DNA of 64,000 bases from contig NZ_JODS01000030.1 of assembly GCF_000718025.1 (NCBI RefSeq), positions 62,001-126,000 on the forward strand, in the 5' to 3' direction. The DNA is from Kitasatospora purpeofusca. Lineage in GTDB: Bacteria > Actinomycetota > Actinomycetes > Streptomycetales > Streptomycetaceae. Below, in pieces: positions 33,208 to 41,156 of this stretch. The position numbers and the translations under genes are program-made. The notes beneath the pieces were generated by a model. It was not told the DNA's origin and did not search any database. It saw only the letters and a list, made by a program, of their open reading frames with translations. Each line of letters begins with the position of its first letter. The stretch's first letter is position 1.

Positions 33208-34257
33208 ATGACCACCGTGATCGAGAAGAACCAGAAGAACGGCCGCCTGGAGGTTGGCACCCCGCTGCTGGAGGTCAAGGACCTCCACGTGGAGTTCCAC
33301 ACTCGGGACGGCGTCGCCAAGGCCGTGAACGGAGTCAACTACTCCGTCGCCGCCGGTGAGACGCTGGCCGTGCTCGGCGAGTCGGGCTCCGGCAAGTCGG
33401 TGACCGCCCAGACCATCATGGGCATCCTCGACATGCCGCCGGGCAAGATCAGCCAGGGCCAGATCCTCTTCCGCGGGCAGGACATGCTCGCGATGAGCGA
33501 GGAGGACCGCCGGCAGATCCGCGGCCAGAAGATCGCGATGATCTTCCAGGACGCGCTGTCCTCGCTGAACCCGGTGATGACCGTCGGCGCCCAGCTCGGC
33601 GAGATGTTCCGGGTGCACCGCGGCTCCTCCAAGAAGGAGGCGCGGGAGAAGGCCATCGAGCTGATGGAGCGGGTGCGCATCCCCGCCGCCAGGCAGCGTG
33701 TGGGTGACTACCCGCACCAGTTCTCGGGCGGTATGCGCCAGCGCATCATGATCGCCATGGCGCTCTCCATGGAGCCGGACCTGATCATCGCGGACGAGCC
33801 CACCACCGCCCTGGACGTCACCGTCCAGGCCCAGGTGATGGACCTCCTCGCGGAGCTGCAGGCCGAGTACAACATGGGTCTGATCCTGATCACCCACGAC
33901 CTCGGCGTGGTCGCCGACGTCGCGGACAAGATCGCCGTGATGTACGCCGGCCGGATCGTGGAGACCGCCCCGGTGCACGAGCTGTACGCCAACCCGGCGC
34001 ACCCGTACACCAAGGGCCTGCTCCGCTCGATCCCGCGCCTGGACCAGAAGGGCCAGGAGCTGTACGCGATCAAGGGCCTGCCCCCGAACCTGCTCAAGGT
34101 CCCGGCCGGCTGCGCGTTCAACCCCCGCTGTGACGTCGCCACCGACCTGTGCCGCACGGAGATCCCCAAGCTGCACCAGGTGAGCGACAAGGACGGCAAG
34201 GAGCTCACGGGCCGCCGCAGCGCGTGCCACCTCTGGAAGGAGACCCTCCATGGCTGA
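33208..34257 (+). CDS. Peptide ABC transporter ATPase (DppD type), operon 1
   Basis: A 349-residue ATP-binding subunit. Walker A is GESGSGKS, the Q-loop lies in IFQDALSSLNP, the signature is FSGGMRQR, Walker B is LIIADEPTTALD and the switch His is in LITHDLG. The C-terminal oligo_HPY extension GCAFNPRCDVATDLC carries the cysteines typical of the DppD/DppF pair, which may bind an iron-sulfur cluster. The ATG at 33208 follows AGAGGTGACGACC. Its stop overlaps the next ATPase start by 8 nt. Confidence 0.95.
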   Translation: MTTVIEKNQKNGRLEVGTPLLEVKDLHVEFHTRDGVAKAVNGVNYSVAAGETLAVLGESGSGKSVTAQTIMGILDMPPGKISQGQILFRGQDMLAMSEEDRRQIRGQKIAMIFQDALSSLNPVMTVGAQLGEMFRVHRGSSKKEAREKAIELMERVRIPAARQRVGDYPHQFSGGMRQRIMIAMALSMEPDLIIADEPTTALDVTVQAQVMDLLAELQAEYNMGLILITHDLGVVADVADKIAVMYAGRIVETAPVHELYANPAHPYTKGLLRSIPRLDQKGQELYAIKGLPPNLLKVPAGCAFNPRCDVATDLCRTEIPKLHQVSDKDGKELTGRRSACHLWKETLHG

Positions 34258-34967
34258 GCCCATCCTGGAGGTCAAGGACCTGGTCAAGCACTACCCGCTG
34301 ACCCAGGGCATCCTGTTCAAGAAGCAGGTCGGCGCCGTCAAGGCCGTCGACGGTGTCTCCTTCGAGCTGGCGAAGGGCGAGACGCTCGGTATCGTCGGCG
34401 AGTCCGGCTGCGGCAAGTCCACGCTGGCCAAGGTGCTGATGAACCTGGAGCGGGCCACCTCCGGCCAGGTCCTGTTCAAGGGCGAGGACATCTCCAAGCT
34501 GTCCGGCGCCGGCCTCAAGGCCGTCCGCCGGAACATCCAGATGGTGTTCCAGGACCCGTACACCTCGCTGAACCCGCGCATGACGGTCCATCGCCCACGA
34601 CCTCTCCATCGTCCGGCACATCTCCGACCGCGTCGGCGTGATGTACCTCGGCAAGATGGTCGAGATCGGCACGGACGAGGAGATCTACGAGAACGCCACC
34701 CACCCGTACACCCAGGCGCTGCTGTCCGCGGTGCCGGTGCCGGACCCGGCGGCCCGTGAGTCCCGCGACCGGATCATCCTGACCGGTGACATCCCGTCGC
34801 CGGCCAACCCGCCGTCCGGCTGCCGCTTCCGCACCCGCTGCTGGAAGGCGGAGGAGCGCTGCTCGACCGAGGTCCCGCTGCTGGCGGTGCCCGAGGTGCT
34901 GAGCGGTGCGGCCAAGCACGAGTCGGCGTGCCACTTCGCCGCCGTCCGGGAGCCGGCCGCGGCCTGA
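34250..34967 (+). pseudogene. Peptide ABC transporter ATPase (DppF type) 1, about 299-bp gap
   Basis: The second ATPase of operon 1. The N-terminal part reads well from MAEPILEVKDLVKHYPLTQ through Walker A GESGCGKST to the Q-loop region FQDPYTSLNPRMTV at 34588. The next 299 bp expected from the intact copy 3 (GDIIGEP to the Walker B and SGGQRQR motifs) are absent. The sequence resumes in a different frame at the switch-His region IAHDLSIVRHISDR and runs to the normal end. The segment just before the break, 34490-34588, is a 99-bp exact match to 40085-40183 in ATPase F2. The missing region is present in F2, so I favour an assembly artefact. As written it could not bind or hydrolyse ATP. Confidence 0.88.
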
Positions 34968-34985
34968 GCCCGCGTCCGACCCCGC

Positions 34986-35026
34986 CCGGAGGGGCCCGTA
35001 GCCGTTCGCGGCACGGGCCCCTCCGG
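34986..35026 (+). terminator. Terminator of peptide operon 1
   Basis: A 14-bp perfect stem (34986-34999 with 35013-35026) with a 13-nt loop starts 19 bp after the last stop of operon 1. Confidence 0.85.
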
Positions 35027-35130
35027 CGTTTCCCGGCCCGGGCCGGACGGGGCGTCAACCGGGCGCGGCGGTCGTGCACCCGTCCGGGGGTACCCGACTC
35101 GCGCCGCCACGGTGCCGCGCTTCTCATGGG

Positions 35131-35146
35131 GTGTGATGCGTCACAC
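35131..35146. promoter_or_regulatory. Inverted repeat upstream of peptide operon 2
   Basis: A perfect 6-bp dyad, gtgtga and tcacac, with a 4-bp spacer lies 19 bp before the lipoprotein ATG. The TGTGA half-site resembles those of CRP-like proteins, but the position, so close to the ribosome site, would suit a repressor or may be chance. Confidence 0.4.
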
Positions 35147-35165
35147 ACCTTGAGGAGGGACCTCC

Positions 35166-36791
35166 ATGCCCGTGGCCACCCGTGCTCGATGGGTCCTCGC
35201 CGCAGCGACGTCCGTGGCCCTGGTGGCCAGCGGCTGCAGCAGCAGTGGCGGGGGCGGCAGCAGCGGTTCGTCGGACAGCGCCAAGACCTTCAGTTACCAG
35301 AGCAGCGAGCCGCAGAATCCGCTGCAGCCGGCCAACGCCAACGAGACCGGCGGCGGGCGCATCATCCAGAACCTCTTCAAGGGGCTGGTCGACTACGACC
35401 CCTCGAACGCGAAGATCCGGATGCAGGTCGCGGACAAGATCGACACCAGTGACTCGCAGACCTTCAACATCACGCTGAAGGACGGCTGGACGTTCCACGA
35501 CGGCACCCCGGTGCACGCCAAGAACTTCGTGGACGCCTGGAACTGGGCCGCGACCACCGCCAACAACCAGATCAACAGCTCCTGGTTCTCCGACATCGAG
35601 GGCTACCAGGACGTCCACCCGGCGAGCGGCCAGCCGGCCACCAACAAGATGTCCGGGCTCACCGTCGTCGACGACCTGCACTTCACCGTCAAGCTGAGCG
35701 GCAAGGTCTCGTACTTCGAGTACAAGCTCGGCTACATCGCCTTCTCCCCGCTGCCGGACGCCTTCTTCAACGACCCGGCCGGGTACGGGCAGAAGCCGGT
35801 CGGCAACGGCCCCTACCAGTTCGTCAGCTGGGACCACAACCAGCAGCTGACCACCAAGGCCTACGCGAACTACCAGGGCGTCGACAAGCCGAAGAACGGC
35901 GGCGTCGTCTTCAAGATGTACAGCACCGCCGAGGCAGCCTACGCCGACCTCCAGTCCAACAACCTGGACGTGATGGACCAGGTGCCGCCCTCCGCCCTGG
36001 CCACCTACAAGACCGACCTGGGCGACCGGGCCATCGACTCGCCCCAGGGTGCCATCCAGAACATCGGCTTCACGCTCTACCAGGCGGACTGGGCCGCCCC
36101 GGACAAGGCGAAGGTCCGTCAGGGCCTGTCGATGGCGATCGACCGCGACACCATCACCAAGACGGTGCTCCAGGGCTCGCGCAAGCCGGCCACCGCCTGG
36201 GTGGCCGAGGGCGTCGAGGGCTACAAGGACGGCCAGTGCGGCCAGTTCTGCACGTTCAACGCGGCCCAGGCCAAGCAGCTGGTCACCGAGGGCGGCGGCG
36301 TCCCCGGCAACCGGCTGACCATCACCTACAACGCCGACGGCGGCCACAAGGAGTGGGTCGACGCGGTCTGCAACTCGATCCGGCAGAGCACCGGCGTGGA
36401 CTGCGTGGGCGACCCCAGGCCCGACTTCAAGACCGCCCGCGCGGCGATCACCGGGCACCAGATCAACGGCGCCTTCCGCACCGGCTGGGTCCAGGACTAC
36501 CCGCTGAACGCCAACTTCCTGGCCGACGTCTACCGCACCGGCGCCGCGTCCAACGACTTCGGCTACAGCAACCCGCAGTTCGACCAGCTCTCCACCCAGG
36601 CCGACCAGGCCGCCAGCGTGGCCGACTCGGTGACCGGCTACCAGCAGGCCGAGGCCGTGCTGGCCAGTGGCATGCCGGCCATCCCGCTCTGGTACTACCG
36701 CACCAACTCGGGCTACTCCACCAAGGTCCAGAACGTGAAGTTCGACTCCTTCGGCAACCCGGCCTGGACCCAGGTCGAGGTCAAGGGCTGA
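35166..36791 (+). CDS. Peptide-binding lipoprotein 2 (intact)
   Basis: A 541-residue OppA/DppA-type lipoprotein. The signal is MPVATRARWVLAAATSVALV with lipobox ASGC and lipid Cys24, then a Gly/Ser linker. It reads without interruption across the region missing from copies 1 and 3 (WNWAATTANNQINSSWFSDIEGYQDV to SGLTVVDDLHFTVKLSG), so it is the reference for those broken genes. GNGPYQFVSWDHNQQL and LSMAIDRDTITKTVL are family motifs. Four cysteines in the C-terminal half (QCGQFC, VCNS, VDCVG) may form disulfides and are absent from copies 1 and 3. First gene of operon 2, with a GGAGGGA ribosome site. Confidence 0.95.
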   Translation: MPVATRARWVLAAATSVALVASGCSSSGGGGSSGSSDSAKTFSYQSSEPQNPLQPANANETGGGRIIQNLFKGLVDYDPSNAKIRMQVADKIDTSDSQTFNITLKDGWTFHDGTPVHAKNFVDAWNWAATTANNQINSSWFSDIEGYQDVHPASGQPATNKMSGLTVVDDLHFTVKLSGKVSYFEYKLGYIAFSPLPDAFFNDPAGYGQKPVGNGPYQFVSWDHNQQLTTKAYANYQGVDKPKNGGVVFKMYSTAEAAYADLQSNNLDVMDQVPPSALATYKTDLGDRAIDSPQGAIQNIGFTLYQADWAAPDKAKVRQGLSMAIDRDTITKTVLQGSRKPATAWVAEGVEGYKDGQCGQFCTFNAAQAKQLVTEGGGVPGNRLTITYNADGGHKEWVDAVCNSIRQSTGVDCVGDPRPDFKTARAAITGHQINGAFRTGWVQDYPLNANFLADVYRTGAASNDFGYSNPQFDQLSTQADQAASVADSVTGYQQAEAVLASGMPAIPLWYYRTNSGYSTKVQNVKFDSFGNPAWTQVEVKG

Positions 36792-36807
36792 CGAGCTCCC
36801 CCGCGCA

Positions 36808-36839
36808 GGCCCCGCCCTTCCCGCACGGAGGGCGGGGCC
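36808..36839 (+). terminator. Intercistronic hairpin, operon 2
   Basis: A perfect 11-bp stem with a 10-nt loop sits 17 bp after the lipoprotein stop and before the permease, at the same relative place as in operons 1 and 3. Confidence 0.7.
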
Positions 36840-36876
36840 CCGGGCACTCGATCACATCCCTAGGAAGGAGGCTCGA

Positions 36877-37803
36877 ATGGGCAGTTATGTGCTGCGGCGG
36901 GTGCTGCAGATGATCCCGGTGTTCTTCGGCACCACGCTGCTGATCTTCCTGATGGTCTACACGCTGCCGGGCGACCCGGTCTCGGCGCTGTTCGGGGACA
37001 AGGCCGCGGACCCCGCCGTGGTGGCCAGCATCAAGCACAAGTACTACCTGGACCAGCCGATCTGGAAGCAGTACCTGCACTACATGGGGAACCTCTTCCA
37101 GGGGGACTTCGGCACCAGCTTCACCGGCCGCCCGGTCAGCGACATCATGGCGGACGCCTTCCCGGTCACCATCCGGCTGGCCCTGATGGCCTTCGCCTTC
37201 GAGCTGGTCTTCGGTCTGCTGCTCGGCCTGGTCTCCGGCCTCAAGCGCGGCAGCATCCAGGACACCCTGGTGCTGGTGCTCACCCTGCTGGTGATCTCCA
37301 TCCCGGTCTTCGTGCTGGCCTACATCGCCCAGACGGTCTTCGCCACCAATCTGGGCTGGGTCACCCCGACGGTGCAGAACTCCAAGGACCTCTCGCAGCT
37401 GATCCTCCCCGCCGTCGTGCTGGGCTCGCTCTCGCTCGCGTTCGTCGCCCGGCTCACCCGGACCTCGATCGGGGAGAACCTGCGGGCCGACTACATGCGC
37501 ACGGCGGTCGCCAAGGGCCTGCCCCGGCGCACCATCGTCACCCGTCACCTGCTGCGCAACTCGCTGATCCCGGTGGTCACCTTCCTCGGCACCGACCTCG
37601 GCGCACTGATGGGCGGCGCGATCGTGACCGAGGGGATCTTCAACGTGCAGGGCATCGGCAACGTCCTGTACCGGGCGATCAACCAGAAGGAGGGGCCCAC
37701 CGTGGTCGGCATCGTCACCGTGCTGGTGATCGTCTACCTGGTGGCCTCCCTCGTCGTCGACCTGCTCTACGCGGTCCTGGACCCGAGGATCCGCTATGCC
37801 TGA
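36877..37803 (+). CDS. Peptide ABC transporter permease (DppB type), operon 2
   Basis: A 308-residue DppB/OppB-family permease with six transmembrane helices, starting MGSYVLRRVLQMIPVFFGTT. The EAA loop is in RADYMRTAVAKGLPRRTIVTRHLLRNSLIP by position and it ends YAVLDPRIRYA. It is clearly more diverged than the operon 1 and 3 copies are from each other. The ribosome site AGGAAGGAGG is strong. Its stop overlaps the next start by 8 nt, as in the other operons. Confidence 0.95.
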   Translation: MGSYVLRRVLQMIPVFFGTTLLIFLMVYTLPGDPVSALFGDKAADPAVVASIKHKYYLDQPIWKQYLHYMGNLFQGDFGTSFTGRPVSDIMADAFPVTIRLALMAFAFELVFGLLLGLVSGLKRGSIQDTLVLVLTLLVISIPVFVLAYIAQTVFATNLGWVTPTVQNSKDLSQLILPAVVLGSLSLAFVARLTRTSIGENLRADYMRTAVAKGLPRRTIVTRHLLRNSLIPVVTFLGTDLGALMGGAIVTEGIFNVQGIGNVLYRAINQKEGPTVVGIVTVLVIVYLVASLVVDLLYAVLDPRIRYA

Positions 37804-38794
37804 CATCCACGACGAGAGTTCCTTCGAGCGGCACCCGAAGCCGGGGGTGGACCACCTGGACTACGCCGGTGAGCAGGGCATGGCGGTCGAGCAAGAGACC
37901 CTGGTCGAGCCGGACCCGGAGAAGCGGGAAGAGGCCCGCAGCCTCTGGGGCGACGCCTGGCGGGACCTCCGGCGGCGCCCGATCTTCCTGATCTCGGCGG
38001 TGCTGATCCTGCTGCTGATCGTGATGGCGATCTTCCCCGGGGCGTTCACCGACGCCGACCCGCGCAAGGCCGACCTGGTGAACGACTACCTGAAGCGGCC
38101 GGACTGGACGGATTTCTTCGGCGCGGGCTGGTTCGGCTACGACGGCCAGGGCCGCTCGATCTACGCCCGGGTCGTCTACGGCGCCCGGGCCTCGATCACC
38201 GTCGGCATCTTCGTGACCGCCATCGTCACCCTGCTCGGCGGGCTGTGCGGCATGGTGGCCGGCTACTTCGGCGGCCCGGTGGACGCGCTGCTCTCCCGGA
38301 TCATCGACATCTTCTTCGGCATCCCGCTGCTGCTCGGCGCGCTGGTCCTGCTGAACGCCTTCTCCACCCGCACGGTGTGGACCGTGGTCGTCGCGCTCGG
38401 TGTGCTGGGCTGGACCCAGATCGCCCGGGTCATGCGCGGCGCGGTGCTGACCGTCAAACAGGCCGACTACGTGATGGCCGGGAGGGCGCTCGGCGCCGGC
38501 ACCGGACGGCTGATGTTCCGGCACATCCTGCCGAACGCGGTCGCCCCGGTGATCGTGGTGGCGACCATCGCGCTCGGCGGCTACATCGCCACCGAGGCGA
38601 CGCTGAGCTTCCTCGGCATCGGCCTGCAGGACCCGACCATCTCCTGGGGCATCGACATCTCCTCGGCCCAGAAGGTGATCCGGACGGCGCCCTACGTGCT
38701 CTTCTTCCCGGCCGCGGCGCTCTCCATCACCGTCCTGGCCTTCATCATGCTGGGCGACGCGGTGCGCGACGCCCTCGACCCGAAGCTTCGCTGA
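37796..38794 (+). CDS. Peptide ABC transporter permease (DppC type), operon 2
   Basis: A 332-residue DppC/OppC-family permease. Its acidic cytoplasmic N-terminus (residues 1-45, rich in Glu/Asp/His) is longer than in the other two copies. It then has REEARSLWGDAWRDLRRRPIF and six helices. The exported loop lacks the Cys pair of copies 1 and 3. The EAA motif is YVMAGRALGAGTGRLMFRHILPNAVAPV by position. It ends RDALDPKLR, as do all three copies. Confidence 0.95.
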   Translation: MPDIHDESSFERHPKPGVDHLDYAGEQGMAVEQETLVEPDPEKREEARSLWGDAWRDLRRRPIFLISAVLILLLIVMAIFPGAFTDADPRKADLVNDYLKRPDWTDFFGAGWFGYDGQGRSIYARVVYGARASITVGIFVTAIVTLLGGLCGMVAGYFGGPVDALLSRIIDIFFGIPLLLGALVLLNAFSTRTVWTVVVALGVLGWTQIARVMRGAVLTVKQADYVMAGRALGAGTGRLMFRHILPNAVAPVIVVATIALGGYIATEATLSFLGIGLQDPTISWGIDISSAQKVIRTAPYVLFFPAAALSITVLAFIMLGDAVRDALDPKLR

Positions 38795-38809
38795 GCGAGG
38801 GGACGCATC

Positions 38810-39862
38810 GTGACCACAGCAGTCGACACCGGCACCTCCCGCCGGGAGGCACCGTACGAGGGCCCGTTGCTCGACGTCCGCGACCTGCACGTCGAGTTCG
38901 TCACCCGGGACGGCGTGGCCAAGGCCGTGAACGGGGTGAGCTACTCGGTGGCGGCGGGGGAGACGCTGGCGGTGCTCGGCGAGTCCGGTTCGGGCAAGTC
39001 GGTGACCGCGCAGGCGATCATGGGCATCCTGGACATGCCGCCGGCCCGGATCCCCCGCGGCGAGATCCGCTTCCGCGGCGAGGACATGCTGGGGATGGAC
39101 AAGGAGCGGCGGCGCCGGATCCGCGGGCAGAAGATCGCGATGATCTTCCAGGACGCGCTGTCCTCGCTCAACCCGGTGCTGACCGTGGGCTTCCAGCTCG
39201 GCGAGATGTTCCGCGCCCACCACAAGAGTTCGCGCAAGGAGGCCAAGGAGAAGGCCGTCGAGCTGATGGAGCGGGTGCGCATCCCGGCCGCCAAGGACCG
39301 GGTCAACGACTATCCGCACCAGTTCTCGGGCGGTATGCGCCAGCGCATCATGATCGCGATGGCGCTGGCGCTGGAGCCGGACCTGATCATCGCGGACGAG
39401 CCCACCACCGCCCTGGACGTCACCGTCCAGGCCCAGGTGATGGACCTGCTCGCGGAGCTCCAGGCCGAGTTCAACATGGGTCTGATCCTGATCACCCACG
39501 ACCTGGGCGTGGTCGCGGACGTCGCGGACAAGATCGCGGTGATGTACGCCGGTCGGATCGTGGAGACGGCGCCCGTGCACGAGCTGTACGCGCGCCCGGC
39601 GCATCCGTACACCCGGGGACTGCTGGACTCGATCCCGCGCCTGGACCAGAAGGGCCAGGAGCTGTACGCGATCAAGGGCCTGCCGCCCAACCTGCTGCGG
39701 ATCCCGCCGGGCTGTGCCTTCAATCCGCGCTGTCCGCGGGCCCAGGCGGTCTGCCGGCAGGAGGTGCCGGAGCTGTTCCCGGTCACCGAGGACGACGGCA
39801 CCGAGCTGGCCGGGCGGGGCAGCGCCTGCTTCTTCTGGAAGGAGACCCTCCATGACCGTTGA
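38810..39862 (+). CDS. Peptide ABC transporter ATPase (DppD type), operon 2
   Basis: A 350-residue ATP-binding subunit with GESGSGKS, FQDALSSLNP, FSGGMRQR, LIIADEPTTALD and LITHDLG in order. The C-terminal oligo_HPY region GCAFNPRCPRAQAVC carries the conserved cysteines. The GTG start at 38810 follows CGAGGGGACG. Its last codons overlap the start of the next ATPase by 11 nt. The gene is intact; the longest exact tracts I could find shared with the other DppD copies are shorter than 99 bp. Confidence 0.95.
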   Translation: MTTAVDTGTSRREAPYEGPLLDVRDLHVEFVTRDGVAKAVNGVSYSVAAGETLAVLGESGSGKSVTAQAIMGILDMPPARIPRGEIRFRGEDMLGMDKERRRRIRGQKIAMIFQDALSSLNPVLTVGFQLGEMFRAHHKSSRKEAKEKAVELMERVRIPAAKDRVNDYPHQFSGGMRQRIMIAMALALEPDLIIADEPTTALDVTVQAQVMDLLAELQAEFNMGLILITHDLGVVADVADKIAVMYAGRIVETAPVHELYARPAHPYTRGLLDSIPRLDQKGQELYAIKGLPPNLLRIPPGCAFNPRCPRAQAVCRQEVPELFPVTEDDGTELAGRGSACFFWKETLHDR

Positions 39863-40724
39863 CGGGGCCGGCGCACTCGACGACGGGGCCGGCGCACTCG
39901 ACTCGCCGGCGGAGGCCGCCTTCGCCCAGGAGGTGGCGAGCGGCGAGCCGATCCTCGAGGTCCGCGATCTGATCAAGCACTTCCCGCTCACCAAGGGCAT
40001 TCTGTTCAAGAAGCAGATCGGCGCGGTGAAGGCGGTCGACGGGGTCTCCTTCGACCTCATGCAGGGCGAGACGCTGGGTATCGTATCTCCAAGCTGTCCG
40101 GCGCCGGCCTCAAGGCCGTCCGCCGGAACATCCAGATGGTGTTCCAGGACCCGTACACCTCGCTGAACCCGCGCATGACGGTCGGCGACATCATCGGGGA
40201 GCCCTTCGAGATCCACCCCGAGGTGGCGCCCAAGGGCGACCGCCGCAAGGCGGTCCAGGACCTGCTGGACGTCGTCGGTCTGAACCCGGAGTACATCAAC
40301 CGGTACCCGCACCAGTTCTCCGGCGGTCAGCGCCAGCGCATCGGCATCGCCCGCGGCCTGGCCCTCAAGCCCGAGATCATCATCTGCGACGAGCCGGTCT
40401 CGGCGCTGGACGTCTCGGTCCAGGCCCAGGTGATCAACCTGCTGGAGCAGCTCCAGGCTGTCCGCGGTGCCGGTGCCGGACCCGGCGGCGCGCGAGGTCC
40501 GGGACCGGATCGTGCTGACGGGGGACGTGCCCTCGCCGGCCAACCCGCCGTCCGGCTGCCGCTTCCGCACCCGCTGCTGGCTGGCCCAGGAGCGGTGCGC
40601 GACGGAGGTGCCGCTGCTGGCGGTGCCGTCGACGCTGTCCGGGCTCGCCGCGCACGAGTCGGCCTGCCACTTCGCGGCCGAGCGCGGGGGGACGGCCCCG
40701 AGCGAGCGGTCGGAAAGCGGTTGA
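39852..40724 (+). pseudogene. Peptide ABC transporter ATPase (DppF type) 2, two internal gaps
   Basis: The second ATPase of operon 2, broken twice. The start MTVDGAGALDDGAGALD is followed by ILEVRDLIKHFPLTKG up to TLGIV at 40084. About 94 bp containing Walker A are then missing, and the frame shifts at 40085, where the 99-bp block shared with F1 begins. The middle part (RRNIQMVFQDPYTSLN to SGGQRQR, EIIICDEPVSALDVSVQAQVINLLEQLQ) reads in the second frame. About 158 bp are lost before 40457, and the end (AVPVPDPAAREVRDR to HFAAERGG) returns to the first frame. As written it lacks Walker A and the switch His. Most of its missing pieces survive in F1, so I favour assembly collapse over decay. Confidence 0.88.
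39861..39902. repeat. Two 21-bp tandem repeats at the 5' end of ATPase F2
   Basis: Two exact 21-bp units encode the repeated DGAGALD heptapeptide in the N-terminal extension of ATPase F2. The extension is absent from copies 1 and 3. Confidence 0.9.
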
Positions 40725-40748
40725 CAGCGGCCCCCTGCCCCGTCGACT

Positions 40749-40783
40749 GAGCGCGTCCTCCTTCTGGAGGGCGCGCTCCCTTT
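40749..40783 (+). terminator. Terminator of peptide operon 2
   Basis: A 13-bp stem (40749-40761 with 40766-40778) with one G-U pair and a 4-nt loop is followed by CC and a T5 run. It is a textbook intrinsic terminator, unusual for this genome in having a U-tract. Confidence 0.92.
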
Positions 40784-41156
40784 TTGTCCACCCGCCGACC
40801 TGCGGGAATTCCGGCGGATGCCGACGGGTGATCATCGAAATTGATCATTACGCTTCGTAAATATTCGAATACCGGTGTTATCGGTTCGCTATTCGGAAAG
40901 CGGAACCGACGACTCCGCGCGCGATATGGCGGAATTTGCCGAGTATTGTCATGGCTTGATCCCGGCCTGTAATTGAAAAGAGATGTGACGGCGATTCCAC
41001 CGAAGGGGTCGGGTGATCGATAGTTGCTCTGCGCGTATCAGTGGTCACCTCGCCGGCTGTGCGGATCGGCCCTGAGATGTCGACCCCCGCCGTGCGCGGC
41101 ACACCGACTGGCGGGGCGCCGTTCGTTCCCAAGCCCCTAAAACGAGGAGCAGTTGA
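40784..41156 (+). other. AT-rich leader region of peptide operon 3
   Basis: This 373-bp gap contains no plausible gene. From about 40800 to 41000 it is the most A+T-rich stretch I noticed in the window, with words such as gtaaatattcgaat. It includes a paired TGATCAT site (40829-40848). It should hold the promoter of operon 3. A spaced purine-rich GAGGAG ribosome site precedes the ATG at 41157. Confidence 0.7.
40829..40848. promoter_or_regulatory. Paired TGATCAT sites
   Basis: Two copies of tgatcat are separated by 6 bp. TGATCA is itself a palindrome, so the unit could bind one dimer per site. The regulator is unknown. Confidence 0.4.

Noticed and set aside
35131..35146. A CRP/cAMP operator before operon 2
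   Set aside because: The half-sites resemble TGTGA, but the spacer is 4 bp rather than 6 and the site abuts the ribosome site. It was kept only as a low-confidence dyad.
34250..40724. True pseudogenisation of the DppF genes by transposon excision
   Set aside because: No target-site duplications, inverted repeats or transposase remnants lie at the junctions, and the rest of each operon is perfectly maintained.
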